A stretch of 34,446 nucleotides of DNA, from assembly GCF_003347665.1 (NCBI RefSeq), contig NZ_QDGA01000049.1:1-34446 (forward strand), in the 5' to 3' direction. Below, piece by piece: positions 8,100 to 16,561 of the stretch. The stretch's first letter is position 1. Every line of letters begins with the position of its first letter. The position numbers and the translations under genes are program-made. Under the pieces are notes generated by a model. It made no database searches. It was given only the letters and a program-made list of their open reading frames with translations, and was not told the DNA's origin. This DNA is from Microvirga calopogonii. Lineage in GTDB: Bacteria > Pseudomonadota > Alphaproteobacteria > Rhizobiales > Beijerinckiaceae.

Positions 8100-9028
8100 G
8101 ATGGCTGCGGCCCTTCCGCACTCATTCTCGCCTGGCGGCCGATCACATGCGAGGTCAACTCGAGTTCACGATCAGCCAGAGGTTTCGGCGGGATCAGGAG
8201 AACATTGTCGATCAGGCGCGTAGGTCCGACATAGGCGGCCACGCACAGAGCGGCTGGCTCCCCGACCAAGCCTTGGACAGCGTCCAAGGTCGCGGCATTC
8301 CGCAGCTCGAGATACTGCAGCTGGTCGACGTCGGTCATGACAGCCCGGGCGATCTCGATCAGGCGCTGGCTGTGGCGCTCCCCCTCCCCGTACGCAGCTT
8401 CCGCGGCGAGCAGGCCGCGGCTGAGGCAGAGCGCTCTCGTACGATCGGTCGGGCCGAGGTAGCTGTTACGGCTGCTGAGCGCCAAACCATCTGGCTCGCG
8501 CACGGTCGGAACCGTGACAATCTCGATAGGTAGGTTCAGATCCCGCACCATCTGCCGGATTACGGCGCATTGCTGAAAATCCTTCTGGCCGAAGAAGGCA
8601 ACGTCCGGCTGGACGATGTTGAACAGCTTGCTCACCACGGTAGCCACGCCGCGGAAGTGTCCGAGCCGGACAGCGCCGCACAGCGGCTCGGCCACAGCGC
8701 CGGGCTCGACAGAGGTCTGGAAGCCGGGTGGATAGATCTCAGTGGCATCGGGCAGGAAGATCATGCTCACGCCCGCCTTGCGGCAGAGTTCGTGATCCTG
8801 CTCTATGGCCCGCGGGTAGCGGTCGAGGTCTTCGTTGGGGCTGAACTGGGTAGGGTTGACGAAGATGCTGACCACGGTGATGTCGCAGCGGGCGACGCTC
8901 TCGTCGATGAGCGCCCGATGGCCCTCGTGCAGGAAGCCCATAGTCGGCACAAAGCCGACCCGCAGGGTGGAGGTGCGGTAGCCGCGCAGGCATTGGGTCA
9001 GGGGTTTGATCGTGCGGTAGGTGAGCAT
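8096..9028 (-). CDS. panC: Pantothenate synthetase (pantoate-beta-alanine ligase)
   Basis: PanC joins D-pantoate and beta-alanine with ATP to give pantothenate, the last step of vitamin B5 synthesis, in the cytoplasm. The 310-residue protein shows the nucleotidyl-transferase motifs: FVPTMGFLHEGH at 27-38, VSIFVNPTQFSPNEDLDRYP, FFGQKDFQQ and the KMSKS-equivalent loop VREPDGLALSSRNSYL. Length is slightly above the usual 280-285 because of a tail of about 25 residues after LIDNVLLI. The start at 9028 leaves eight bases after the panB stop, so the two form an operon; the open frame extends to 9154 but that part lies inside panB. The gene appears intact. Confidence 0.95.
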   Translation of the reverse strand: MLTYRTIKPLTQCLRGYRTSTLRVGFVPTMGFLHEGHRALIDESVARCDITVVSIFVNPTQFSPNEDLDRYPRAIEQDHELCRKAGVSMIFLPDATEIYPPGFQTSVEPGAVAEPLCGAVRLGHFRGVATVVSKLFNIVQPDVAFFGQKDFQQCAVIRQMVRDLNLPIEIVTVPTVREPDGLALSSRNSYLGPTDRTRALCLSRGLLAAEAAYGEGERHSQRLIEIARAVMTDVDQLQYLELRNAATLDAVQGLVGEPAALCVAAYVGPTRLIDNVLLIPPKPLADRELELTSHVIGRQARMSAEGPQPS

Positions 9029-9036
9029 CAATGACC

Positions 9037-9915
9037 TCACGAGCGGGTGGAAAGATACGGTGTCCAGGCAGAAACTGTCGCCTGAACATCGGCCGGCAGG
9101 GCATAGGCCTCGGCAGAGGAAGGGAAGGTCCCGCTGCGCACGTCCTCGGCCCAATGAGCCAGGGCCTGCTGCAGCAGGTGAAAGCCATCAACATAGGTCC
9201 GGACGAACTTGGGCCGGTGCCCCTGCGTCAGACCGAGTACGTCATGCAGGACGAGCACCTGGCCGGAGCAGTGTGGTCCGGCTCCGATACCGATCGTGGG
9301 AATGCCCAAGGTCTGGGTGATCCGCGCCGCCAGCTCTACGGGGATACCCTCGAGCACAAGGGCAAAGCAGCCGGCTTCCTGGAGTTTGTGAGCGTCCTCT
9401 AGGATCCGGACTGCGTCGGCGGCTCCCCTTCCCTGCACCTTGAAGCCGCCCATGGCATGGATGCTCTGCGGGGTCAGACCAAGATGACCCATCACGGGGA
9501 TCTCGCATTCCACGAGAGACCGGATCGTCTCGACCCGCTTGGCGCCGCCCTCCAGTTTCACGGCGGCGGCCCCGCGCTGGAGAAAGCCACCGGCGTTGCA
9601 CAAGGTGTCTTCGAGGCTGAGATGGTAGCTAAGATAGGGCATGTCGGCCACGAGCAGAGCACGTGGTCTGGTCCGAGCCACCGCTTCGAGATGATGGTTC
9701 ATCATGGCCATGCTCACCGGGAGCGTATTGTCGAAGCCGAGACAGACATTGCCAACGCTGTCGCCGACGAGGATAATGTCGACAATCGGATCAGCCAAAT
9801 GCGCCGTCACGGCGTCATAAGCTGTCGTCATTGTTACCCGCTGACCATCACGCACCTGCTGCTGTAGCAACGGGATCGTAGTCGGCTGCTTGTCCATTGA
9901 AAGATGGTGGCTCAT
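9037..9915 (-). CDS. panB: 3-methyl-2-oxobutanoate hydroxymethyltransferase
   Basis: PanB makes ketopantoate from 2-oxoisovalerate and methylene-tetrahydrofolate, the committed step to pantothenate. At 292 residues it has the normal length. Visible are TAYDAVTAHL, the metal ligand region LVGDSVGN (Asp52) and VADMPYLSY (Asp91), AAAVKLEGG (116-124), VMGHLGLTPQS and the catalytic Glu in LVLEGIP (Glu189). First gene of panB-panC-(pseudogene). Two in-frame ATGs (9915 and 9897) are possible; neither has a clear ribosome site. In rhizobia panBC is known on large plasmids (Rhizobium etli), which fits the accessory setting here. Appears functional. Confidence 0.95.
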   Translation of the reverse strand: MSHHLSMDKQPTTIPLLQQQVRDGQRVTMTTAYDAVTAHLADPIVDIILVGDSVGNVCLGFDNTLPVSMAMMNHHLEAVARTRPRALLVADMPYLSYHLSLEDTLCNAGGFLQRGAAAVKLEGGAKRVETIRSLVECEIPVMGHLGLTPQSIHAMGGFKVQGRGAADAVRILEDAHKLQEAGCFALVLEGIPVELAARITQTLGIPTIGIGAGPHCSGQVLVLHDVLGLTQGHRPKFVRTYVDGFHLLQQALAHWAEDVRSGTFPSSAEAYALPADVQATVSAWTPYLSTRS

Positions 9916-10065
9916 GAATTTCTACGCATTCTGGACATGAATGGGACAGTCCGTTTCACATTGATCAACAAGGCGGAGCCGATGTATCCCTGCAGCGGCT
10001 CTAGCTTCGGCCAAGCCGATCATTATTCTAGCGCTGAAGAGTCTTGCCGCACCCATGGTTGGCCG

Positions 10066-10302
10066 CTATCCACGTGACATGAGCCGGTTTCTCAGCGATG
10101 CGATCGCCGAAAACAGGACAGCGCCACTGATCACTCCGAACAGTGATGCTCCAACAACATGCGTGTAGACATTCTCCGGGATCTGCATCGAGAAAGAGGA
10201 ATAGATCTGATGGACAACGCTCGCTGCGAATCCGGTTAGCCCGCCATAGCGCGAGCTGGCTGAGATACTCCAAGACTGCATTGACCTAAGATCCTGTGCC
10301 AT
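10066..10302 (-). CDS. Small protein with one C-terminal membrane segment
   Basis: Unrecognised protein of 78 residues starting MAQDLRSMQSWSISASSRYG. Residues about 43-68 (THVVGASLFGVISGAVLFSA) form one predicted membrane helix followed by a basic tail ending SLRNRLMSRG, so the C-terminus should be cytoplasmic. The ATG at 10302 has GGAAGG about nine bases upstream. It overlaps the end of the IHF-like gene by 17 bases and is probably co-transcribed with it. No function can be inferred. Confidence 0.5.
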   Translation of the reverse strand: MAQDLRSMQSWSISASSRYGGLTGFAASVVHQIYSSFSMQIPENVYTHVVGASLFGVISGAVLFSAIASLRNRLMSRG

Positions 10303-10651
10303 AGTGAGCGACCTTCCGACCATCAGCATCCCGTGCGTGGAGGCCGCTCCGTGGAGGTGACGCTCGGTTCAGCCGCGACTTGAGAACAGGCGAAGCGCTG
10401 AATTGGATGACCCCGCGAGGTTCAATGGGAACCTCCACCCCAGACTTAGGATTGCGTCCTAAGCGCTTGGCCTTCTTGCGCACCCTGAAAATACCGAATG
10501 ACCAGAGTTTGACGTTTTCGCCGTCTTCCAGCGCGGTGGAAATCGTCTTGAGGACCTGATCAACCAGGTCTGCGGCATCATCCATTGTGACAAAGCCCTG
10601 TTGGTACACGGCTCGGGTCAAGTCGGCGCGCGTTACGCTCTTGCCTGCCAT
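10286..10651 (-). CDS. IHF-alpha-like / HU-family DNA-binding protein
   Basis: A 121-residue member of the IHF/HU family of DNA-bending proteins. It reads VTRADLTRAVYQQGFVTMDD, then GENVKLWSFGIFRVRKK, then the DNA-inserting arm LGRNPKSGVEVPIEPRGVI with the RNP-x-(S/T)-G motif and its intercalating Pro, then VLKSRLN. The order and spacing fit IHF alpha, but several positions differ from housekeeping IhfA (for example LWSFG instead of LSSFG), and about 23 residues are added at the end. This suggests an accessory paralogue. The ATG at 10651 has GGAG upstream; the open frame reaches 10786 without similarity. Confidence 0.85.
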   Translation of the reverse strand: MAGKSVTRADLTRAVYQQGFVTMDDAADLVDQVLKTISTALEDGENVKLWSFGIFRVRKKAKRLGRNPKSGVEVPIEPRGVIQFSASPVLKSRLNRASPPRSGLHARDADGRKVAHYGTGS

Positions 10652-10789
10652 CAGCGCACTCCGGTCAGGTTGGAAAAAGGGCTGCCGTCGCAACCAGCCC
10701 AAGTTTGGGAGGAGCGACATACTCAGAGAAGCGAAACACAAGCGGGCTGTGGTTCGTGTACGTTCTTTAGCACATGTAGTCGGCATTTA

Positions 10790-11185
10790 AAGTCTTTGTC
10801 CGTTATGTAATCGATTTCGTAATTTATAACATCGGCTTACTGAGTGAGCTGTCGCCTGACAGACACACCTGCAATGCGTCTCGTTACCGAAACAGCCAAA
10901 TACGACGATGCAGCGATAGGTAGTCCGTGCCACTTCAGGAATTCCAACGTTGAAATAGAATCCGCACCATCCAAGAGTCAGCGCTTCGCCATTTAGGACG
11001 AGGCCACGCGCGACACGGTGTGTGCTAGATTCAGGTATCAATGATGTCAGACAGCGCTTCAGACGGTTTCGGGAATTAACTGACGTGTTCACAAGCCCTA
11101 CGGGCTATCTTCCGCTCAACCTCTTCGCCTCACGGCGGCGCGCGTGCAGGAATCATGCAACGTGCCTCAAAACAGGCCGAGCTAA
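10790..11185. other. About 400 bp with no recognisable gene
   Basis: Short frames occur on both strands (for example 10787-11092 minus, Cys-rich) but show no domain, ribosome site or coding-like composition. This stretch lies between the promoter side of the IHF-like gene and the IS630 remnant. Confidence 0.45.
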
Positions 11186-11191
11186 TGATCT

Positions 11192-12035
11192 TCACGGGAT
11201 GCCGGTAACGGAGAGGCCTGCATGACGGAAGAAGCGGACGATCATCTCGGGGTGACGTTTGAGGCGGCCGAACTCGCGACGGGCGAGCCGATGCAGGTCG
11301 TTGATTGAGTCGGGCAGAGCGTTTGCCATGGCACGCTTGACGGGGGCATTGCACTGCTCTTCCGGATTCAACTCGGGGGCGTAGGCTGGCAGATAGGCGA
11401 CCGCATAGTCCTGCGGGTGGGCCGCAATGAAGGCCGCGGTTGCTCGGGAGCGGTGCGCGTTGAGCCGATCCCAGACCACCAGCAGCGGCGTGCCGATCTT
11501 GCGGCGGAAGAAGCGCAGGGCCTGAATGACACAGCGGCTCGAGATGGAGGTGCGGACATGACGGGCATAGAGCCGCCCGTCGGGCGTGATCGCCACGATA
11601 CTCGACACCTCCCGCCGCTTGCTCACCCGCTGGAGGACTGGGGTGATCCCGCGCCGCGACCAGGTCGTGCCCGGCCGGGCTCGGAAACTGTGGCCGGTCT
11701 CATCCACGAGCAGAAGCGTGCGATGCTCGCGGTGCGACTTTTTTTCAGCGCCACCCAGTCCCGCTTGGACCAGACCGCAATCACCAGCTCATCCCGCTCC
11801 TTGGCCCGGGTGGCGGGACGTTGCACGCTGAAGCCATGCGCCTTCAGGGGCCGCTCCAGATAGCGGGGATGATAATGCACCCCGAACTCGCGCTCGATCA
11901 GAGCGGCAATGCGCTCGAGCGTCCAGCGCTCGGTGGCAAAGCCGGCCGCGATGGCCCCTCGGTCGAGCAGCCGGCCCAACCGAGCCCACGCCTTCTCATC
12001 GAGCCGAGGGGGCGGCCCGAGGTTGGGGCGGAGGA
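11192..12035 (-). pseudogene. IS630-family transposase in two frames, 5'-truncated
   Basis: The upstream part (from about 12035) reads RPNLGPPPRLDEKAWARLG, then ATERWTLERIAALIEREFGV and RPATRAKERDE. The downstream part reads LLLVDETGHSF, LLVVWDRLNAHRS and LPAYAPELNPEEQ, the D, D and E regions of IS630 transposases. The frames join with a -1 shift at a run of seven A (T7 at 11739-11745 on the plus strand), giving LKK-SHREHRTLLLVDET. A run like this can be a programmed frameshift site or simply a decayed one. The N-terminal helix-turn-helix of the family is missing: similarity stops at about 12035, where the M20 hydrolase remnant begins, so the element is probably inactive. Terminal repeats were not found. 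Confidence 0.75.
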
Positions 12036-12454
12036 ACTATGCGATGATGGGCGCTTAATTCCTCAGTGAGATGGGCGACGACGTCGAGCAGATTGTTCGC
12101 GTCGTCAACCTGGTCGGCATCCGGCGTATGCTCCCGCGGATTGTGGCTGGTTCCGCCAAGGCTTGGCAAGAAGATCATGGCGGAGGGCGCGATTCCTGCG
12201 ATCATCTAGGCGCCTTGAGGTCAGCGCGCGATTGCGGGCGGCTTCCTCCACCATTGCTACGATCCCTGCGTCGAAGGTCACGGGCTCGAACCGTGCCAAA
12301 CGCCCAACCAAAATCGAGACCTCCTCGTCGGCCGCAACTTGGTTCAGGTATGTGGCAGCGCCGCATCCCGGGCCTGGAGGTTGCCTTCGTCCGGATCGCG
12401 CAGGTCGACTGTGAAGGTGGCACGGAAGAGGATGACGTTGATGGCGTTCAGCTC
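12036..12454 (-). pseudogene. M20-family amidohydrolase (allantoate/N-carbamoyl-amino-acid hydrolase type), C-terminal remnant
   Basis: Three consecutive minus-strand pieces in different frames match the C-terminal third of Zn-dependent M20 amidohydrolases. The first is ELNAINVILFRATFTVDLRD (12345-12454), from the dimerisation domain. The second is AADEEVSILVGRLARFEPVT running to MVEEAARNRALTSRRL. The third is MIAGIAPSAMIFLPSLGGTS with SHNPREHTPDADQVDDANN (about 12060-12205), carrying the family's conserved final motif. The segment normally carrying G-A-G-H-D-A is lost. The gene therefore has at least two frame breaks and lacks its N-terminal two thirds. It is bounded by a relic IS end upstream and the IS630 fragment downstream. 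Confidence 0.75.
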
Positions 12455-12455
12455 T

Positions 12456-12510
12456 TAGCTGGCAGGCCAGCTGTTCGAGAGCCGCTAGGTAAGCGGGCAC
12501 AAGAGTACAG
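12456..12510 (-). mobile_element. Relic of the 3' end of a second copy of the MULE-like IS
   Basis: The bases CTGGCAGGCC-GCTGTTCGAGAGC closely match the inner left end of the intact element at about 12950-12978, with single-base differences. The minus-strand translation VPAYLAALEQLACQL corresponds to PAAYLAALEQQACQL at the C-terminus of the intact transposase. The outer inverted repeat is missing. It abuts the M20 hydrolase remnant, which an older insertion here may have truncated. Confidence 0.65.
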
Positions 12511-12671
12511 TTATGATCGTGCACAGAGAGGCGGAGGGGCCTGGTGCTGGCCGACCTTCACTTCGTCCCCTTCATGGAGATGGATGGCGTTGTCGATCAT
12601 CCACGTGGTGACGTGAGCCCTGCGAACTCCTCCAGATGAGGTTAGAGTCCGTCCAACGTGGAGACGGACGA

Positions 12672-12950
12672 ATGAAGCGCTCACGGTTCACGGAAGAGCA
12701 GATCATCGGCATGCTCAAGGAGCATGAGGCCGGGACGAAGACAGCGGAGATCTGCCGCAAGCACGGGATCTCGGAGGCAACCTTCTACAACTATAAGGCC
12801 AAGTACGGCGGCCTGGAGGTCTCTGACGCCCGGCGGCTGAAGGCCCTGGAGGACGAGAACGCCAAGCTCAAGAGGCTTCTCGCCGAGCAGATGCTGGACA
12901 ATGCCGTCCTGAAGGATATCGCGTCAAAAAAACTAGGATGGCAAAGCTAA
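12672..12950 (+). pseudogene. IS3-family OrfA (helix-turn-helix), last codons replaced by inserted IS
   Basis: OrfA of IS3 elements binds the IS ends and is the N-terminal part of the OrfAB transposase. The protein reads MKRSRFTEEQIIGMLKEHEA, AEICRKHGISEATFYNYKAK and a leucine zipper ALEDENAKLKRLLAEQML, then DIASKK. The ATG at 12672 has GGAGACGGACGA before it; an upstream ATG at 12636 adds 12 unlikely residues. After the A7 run at 12926-12932 the frame enters the inserted IS and stops at 12950. In the uninterrupted element the frame would have read KKW and stop, with orfB in the -1 frame. Confidence 0.88.
12926..12932 (+). repeat. A7 target-site duplication, copy 1 (copy 2 at 14603-14609)
   Basis: Seven A flank both ends of the inserted IS directly. 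They are two copies of the A7 slippery heptamer of the host IS3 element. Confidence 0.85.
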
Positions 12951-14530
12951 CTGGCAGGCCTGCTGTTCGAGAGCAGCCAGGTAGGCGGCGGGATCATGCC
13001 GAAAGCGGGTGCGCAGCGTTCGCGCGACGCGTCGCTTTTCCAGCTGTTGGCGCAAGTTTCTCCAGTGCTCGCGGTTCGCGGCTCCCAAGTCGCGGGCTGT
13101 CGGAGCCTGCACGCGGGTCGCGGTAGCGGCGATCAGCCGGACCGAGCCACGCAGAACCGCACCGGGTGACGCTGTCTTGCGCCCGGTCGCGCGCCGCTCG
13201 TGATAGCACTGGGAGCCGAACAGCTGTTCGAGATCGTTGTTGGTGCGCGGCAGGTCCGGCACCGCATAGGTGTGGAACAGGCCAGGGCGATAGCTGCGCG
13301 TGACCTTCTGGAAATGATCGAAGGCGCCGGCCAGCGTCCCGGCCCTGGCCCGATGCCGCTGCATCGCGCCCAGAACCCCGTTCACCCGCCGCCGCACCAT
13401 CGCGGCGCTCTCCTCGTGCGGGTTGCCAAGCCAATGCGCCACGGCGTGCACGAACCGGTAGGCGTACTCCACATCCGGCCACAGCGAGGCGGTGCGCTCC
13501 AGCGCGCGAACGATCATCTGGTGCAAGCGCGTCAGCGCCGGTGCGAAGCCCCCTTTTGCGGCACCCGATCCAGGCTGCCGGCCACCGTCTCGAGCCGTTG
13601 CTTCAGTTTGAGACCCGAGGCGGCGAGCGGCGCCCGCCCGTCATCGGTGATTGCGCTGCGCACGGCCGCGCAATAGCCTTGCACGATGGCCGCTTCGGGA
13701 TCCTCCCGCTCCTCCACGGCCCGTTCGATCCCGCGGATGCCGCGGACCTGCTTCTTGAGCTCCTTCTTGGCATGCCGATCCGCCTCGAAGATCGGATGCG
13801 CCGCCTCGCGCAGGAAGTGGAACTGACACAGCTGATGCGGCACGCCCGGCAGCACCTGGGCGACCGCCTGACGGATGGAGGTCTGACCGTCGCTGATCAC
13901 GCCCACGACCGACACGCCCACAGCATCCACGGCCTCGCGCAGGAGAACCGCCAGATCCTTCGCCCGGCCGGAGAGCAGGCTGCGGGCCAGCACGATGATG
14001 CCGGACAGGCAGTCGCGGATCACCCACAGCACCTTATGGCCGACATCTGGCTGCACGCCATCGAGCGCCAGAATGACCCGCCCTTGCTGGGCCAGGAGCT
14101 TCTGCAAGGGGCGGCGCTCCATCAGCCGGGTGGCGAGCAGCTCATCGTAGCGGTCGAGCAGGTTGGTGACACTGCGCTCGGCAATCGCCACGCCGCGGGT
14201 GGTGAGCACCTCGTGGATCTCGGGCACGCTGCGATGCTCGCGGTGACGCAAGGCCCCGACGAGGGCGATGACGTCCAGCCCGAACTCATGCTGGGGCAAG
14301 GCCAGGGCGCCCTCGCTCTCGGGCCGATAGGGCTTGTGGAAGCGGTCGCAGCCGATGGTCTCGCACCAGCGGATCTTGAGCCGCAAGCGGATCGATCCGG
14401 TCAGCGTCACAAGGGTGCGATGGTTCTCGTAGCGGATGCGCATCGGCAATCCGCAGGCCGGGCACAGCCGACAGGCGGGCCGCAGCACGCGCTCGCGCTC
14501 CGGCCGCGAGCGCCCTGAGAGTCTGGTCAT
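12933..14530 (-). CDS. MULE-like transposase made of two frames (-1 frameshift)
   Basis: The ATG at 14530 is preceded by GGAGGT seven bases upstream. The first frame gives a Cys-rich N-terminus (CRLCPACGLPMRIRYEN, CETIGCDRFHKPYRP), probably a zinc-binding DNA-recognition domain. It then shows a MULE/IS256-type core: VILALDGVQPDVGHKVLWVI, VGVISDGQTSIRQAVAQVLP and HQLCQFHFLREA. It stops at 13532. The rest, from GGFAPALTRLHQMIV through LPRTNNDLEQLFGSQCYHER to the end at 12933, is in the -1 frame. The switch coincides with A_AAG_GGG (13550-13556), where both tRNAs could re-pair after a -1 slip, so frameshifting may be programmed rather than a mutation. An intact insertion with clean ends and duplication supports recent activity. 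Confidence 0.75.
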
Positions 14531-14602
14531 CCCGCACCTCCCATCAGGTACAGAAGACCCCCACCACCACACTCTATCAGACAGTCAGGTTTGCCGTCCT
14601 AG
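12933..14602 (-). mobile_element. Complete 1670-bp IS with MULE-like transposase, inserted into the IS3 element
   Basis: The inverted ends are CTAGGATGGCAAAGCTAACTG on the left and, complemented, CTAGGACGGCAAACCTGACTG on the right: 18 of 21 bases identical. The element is bounded by a 7-bp target duplication (A7). It holds one transposase gene on the minus strand whose stop codon TAG lies within the left inverted repeat. I could not assign it to a named IS family from memory. Confidence 0.85.
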
Positions 14603-14608
14603 AAAAAA

Positions 14609-15554
14609 ATGGTAACGCCCGCTGCCAGGCGCCGGGCCGTGGCTCATGCCATGCAAGCCCATGGCGTGAGCGAGCGGCGGGCATGCTCCATTCTGACGTT
14701 CGACCGCTCGTCGGTGCGCTATCGCTCCACCCGACCTGACGACGCCGCGGCGCGCGAACGCATGCGAGCTGTGGCGGCGGTGCGCCGGCGCTTCGGCTAT
14801 CGACGCCTGCAGATCATGCTGGCACGAGAGGGATTGGTCATGAACCACAAGAAGTTCCGGCGCCTCTATCGCGAGGAGAGACTGCAGGTCAAACGCCGGG
14901 GCGGCCGCAAGCGGGCCCTGGGGACGCGCGCTCCCATCCTGCTGCCGGGCGGGCCCAACCAGCGCTGGAGCCTGGACTTCCTCAGCGATGCCTTTTGCCG
15001 ACGGGCGCCGCTTTCGAGTTCTGGCGGTGGTTGATGACTTTACCCGGGAGTGCCTCGGGCTCGTGGCCGATACCTCGCTCTCAGGCCTGCGGGTCACGCG
15101 GGAGCTGGATGCCATCATTGCCTGCCGTGGCCGGCCGATAAGCTGTGTTTCGGACAACGGCACCGAACTGACCTCGTCCGCAGTGCTGCGGTGGTGTCAG
15201 ACCACGAGCGTGGAATGGCAGTATTTCGCGCCAGGCAAGCCACAGCAGAACGCCTTTGTTGAGAGCTTCAATGGCCGCCTGCGCGATGAATGCCTCAACG
15301 AGACCCTGTTCACCTCATTGCGGCACGCCCGGCAGGTCCTTGACGCGTGGCGAAGGGATTACAACACCATCCGCCCTCATTCAGCCTTGAAAGGAATGAC
15401 CCCGACTGACTTTGCCAAGCACACGACCAGAGGACTGCAATCGGAAGGAGCGACCCTTCCAGTTGCTATGACCGCCAACAACGGGCATCAATCAACCAGC
15501 GGACCCAGCTCTGAGCGGAGGAAACTCAGGGCTCACGTCAGTGGCAAACCATGA
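14609..15554 (+). pseudogene. IS3-family OrfB (integrase-type DDE transposase), one-base frameshift
   Basis: OrfB supplies the rve-type catalytic domain. It starts MVTPAARRRAVAHAMQAHGV and contains RRFGYRRLQIMLAREG and NQRWSLDFLSDAF with the first Asp. There the frame breaks at TTTT (14993-14996), one T more than the family's DA(L/F)ADGRRFRV needs. The second part, read from 14988, continues ADGRRFRVLAVVDDFTREC, SVSDNGTELTS-like (VSDNGTELTSS, second Asp), NAFVESFNGRLRDECLNE (Glu) and NTIRPHSALKGMTP. The stop at 15554 lies 14 bases beyond the IS end. The extra T makes OrfB non-functional independently of the IS insertion upstream. Confidence 0.88.
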
Positions 15555-15611
15555 ACCGCAGCGTTCTGCTTCTTTCAAACAGCTGATCTTGGAGTCCATC
15601 TCTCCCCACCT

Positions 15612-16555
15612 TTATAGGTCAAGTTTCAGAACGCCCGTCGCACGCGACACGCATGGGATAAATCGATTACTGCGGGCGTCGTTTAAAAGTACCGCATCGA
15701 GATGGATCGACACACCTTCCAGATATCTGCACTCGCAGGTCCCGCAAACGCCGTTCTCACAGGATGCCATCAACAGAACGCCGGTGGCCCGGAAGGCCAC
15801 TAGCGCGGATTTATCCGCGGGGACCGGGACAGCTGTCCCGTTGCGAAGAACCATCGTGAACGGTTCAGATTGCGTATCATCCCGGACCGGCAGTTGAAAG
15901 GCTTCGAAATGGACCGAGCCATCCGGCCAGTGTTCCCAAGCTCGTGCGACTGCAGCCATAAAGCCGGGGGGCCGCAGTAATAGAGATGTTCCCCACTGGG
16001 CCTTGTTGACAATTAGCCCTCAATGTCTTGTCGGGTTTCGATTTGATCGTCGAAGTGGAGTCTCAAACTTCCGAGGCTGATGATCTCCTCTAAGGTCTTC
16101 AGTAGTGGAGCAAGGCTTCGGCTCCGCGCAAATAAGCGAGTTCAACGGCCTTGCTCTGACAGCAGAGGGGCCGGGCCACTGCAAGGATCGGCGTGATCCC
16201 GATGCCGCCAGCAAGATGGTCGGGCTCCCACTGTCCTTGAGCGGAAAATAATTGCGCGGGGTGGGGACGAGCAATTCGTCGCCTGGGGTCGCGTAATCAT
16301 GAATCCATGCCGAGCCGCCGCGTCCGCTCGCTTCTAGCGTTACGGCTATCCTGTAGCGGCTGAGATCCTCCAGCTCACCGCAGAGCGAATACTGACGCAC
16401 CCTTCTGTAGGATGACGGACATTGACATGCGATCCTGGTTCGAAGGTCGGCAGAAAAGGCCTGTGCGGATGCTTCAGTTCGATCACGCGGACATCGCCAG
16501 GTTCTTCATGGATTCCGGCGACTACCAGCTTCGTTGCGATGCGCGGAGATTCCAT
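15612..16555 (-). pseudogene. Phthalate/vanillate-type oxygenase reductase (ferredoxin reductase), decayed
   Basis: Pieces in at least four frames line up with one VanB-like reductase (FMN/NADH domain followed by plant-type [2Fe-2S] ferredoxin). They are the flavin part LPTFEPGSHVNVRHP (near 16430), RQYSLCGELEDLSRYRIAV and GRGGSAWIHDYATPGDELLV, then LAGGIGITPILAVARPL in a third frame (16110-16220), then EHLYYCGPPA in a fourth, then the C-terminal ferredoxin with SCENGVCGTCECRYLEG and the last ligand in FIPCVSRA. Between the NADH motif and YYCGPP about 60 residues are deleted. It sits directly after the MOSC pseudogene with a seven-base gap, suggesting the two once formed an operon. Not functional. 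Confidence 0.82.
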
Positions 16556-16561
16556 GTCACT

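Larger units (their letters stand above)
12609..15540 (+). mobile_element. IS3-family (IS407-like) element split by another IS
   Basis: The ends are inverted repeats: TGACGTGAGCCCTG at 12609 and its complement ending at 15540, continuing imperfectly inward (CTCC boxes). They are flanked by a 4-bp target duplication GTGG (12605-12608 and 15541-15544), the size expected for the IS407 group. Without the inner 1670-bp IS and its 7-bp duplication the element is 1255 bp, normal for this group. It carries orfA, interrupted at its frameshift site, and an orfB with an added frameshift, so it cannot move by itself. Confidence 0.88.

Noticed and set aside
10787..11092. 101-codon Cys-rich minus-strand frame
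   Set aside because: No ribosome site, domain or conserved pattern; probably chance.
12511..12604. Plus/minus short frames next to the IS3 left end (minus: MIDNAIHLHEGDEVKVGQ)
   Set aside because: Looks protein-like for about 30 residues but joins no recognisable gene after removal of the IS3 element.
13541..14518. 325-codon plus-strand frame opposite the MULE-like transposase
   Set aside because: Antisense shadow; the minus strand has the ribosome site, Cys motifs and MULE-like core.
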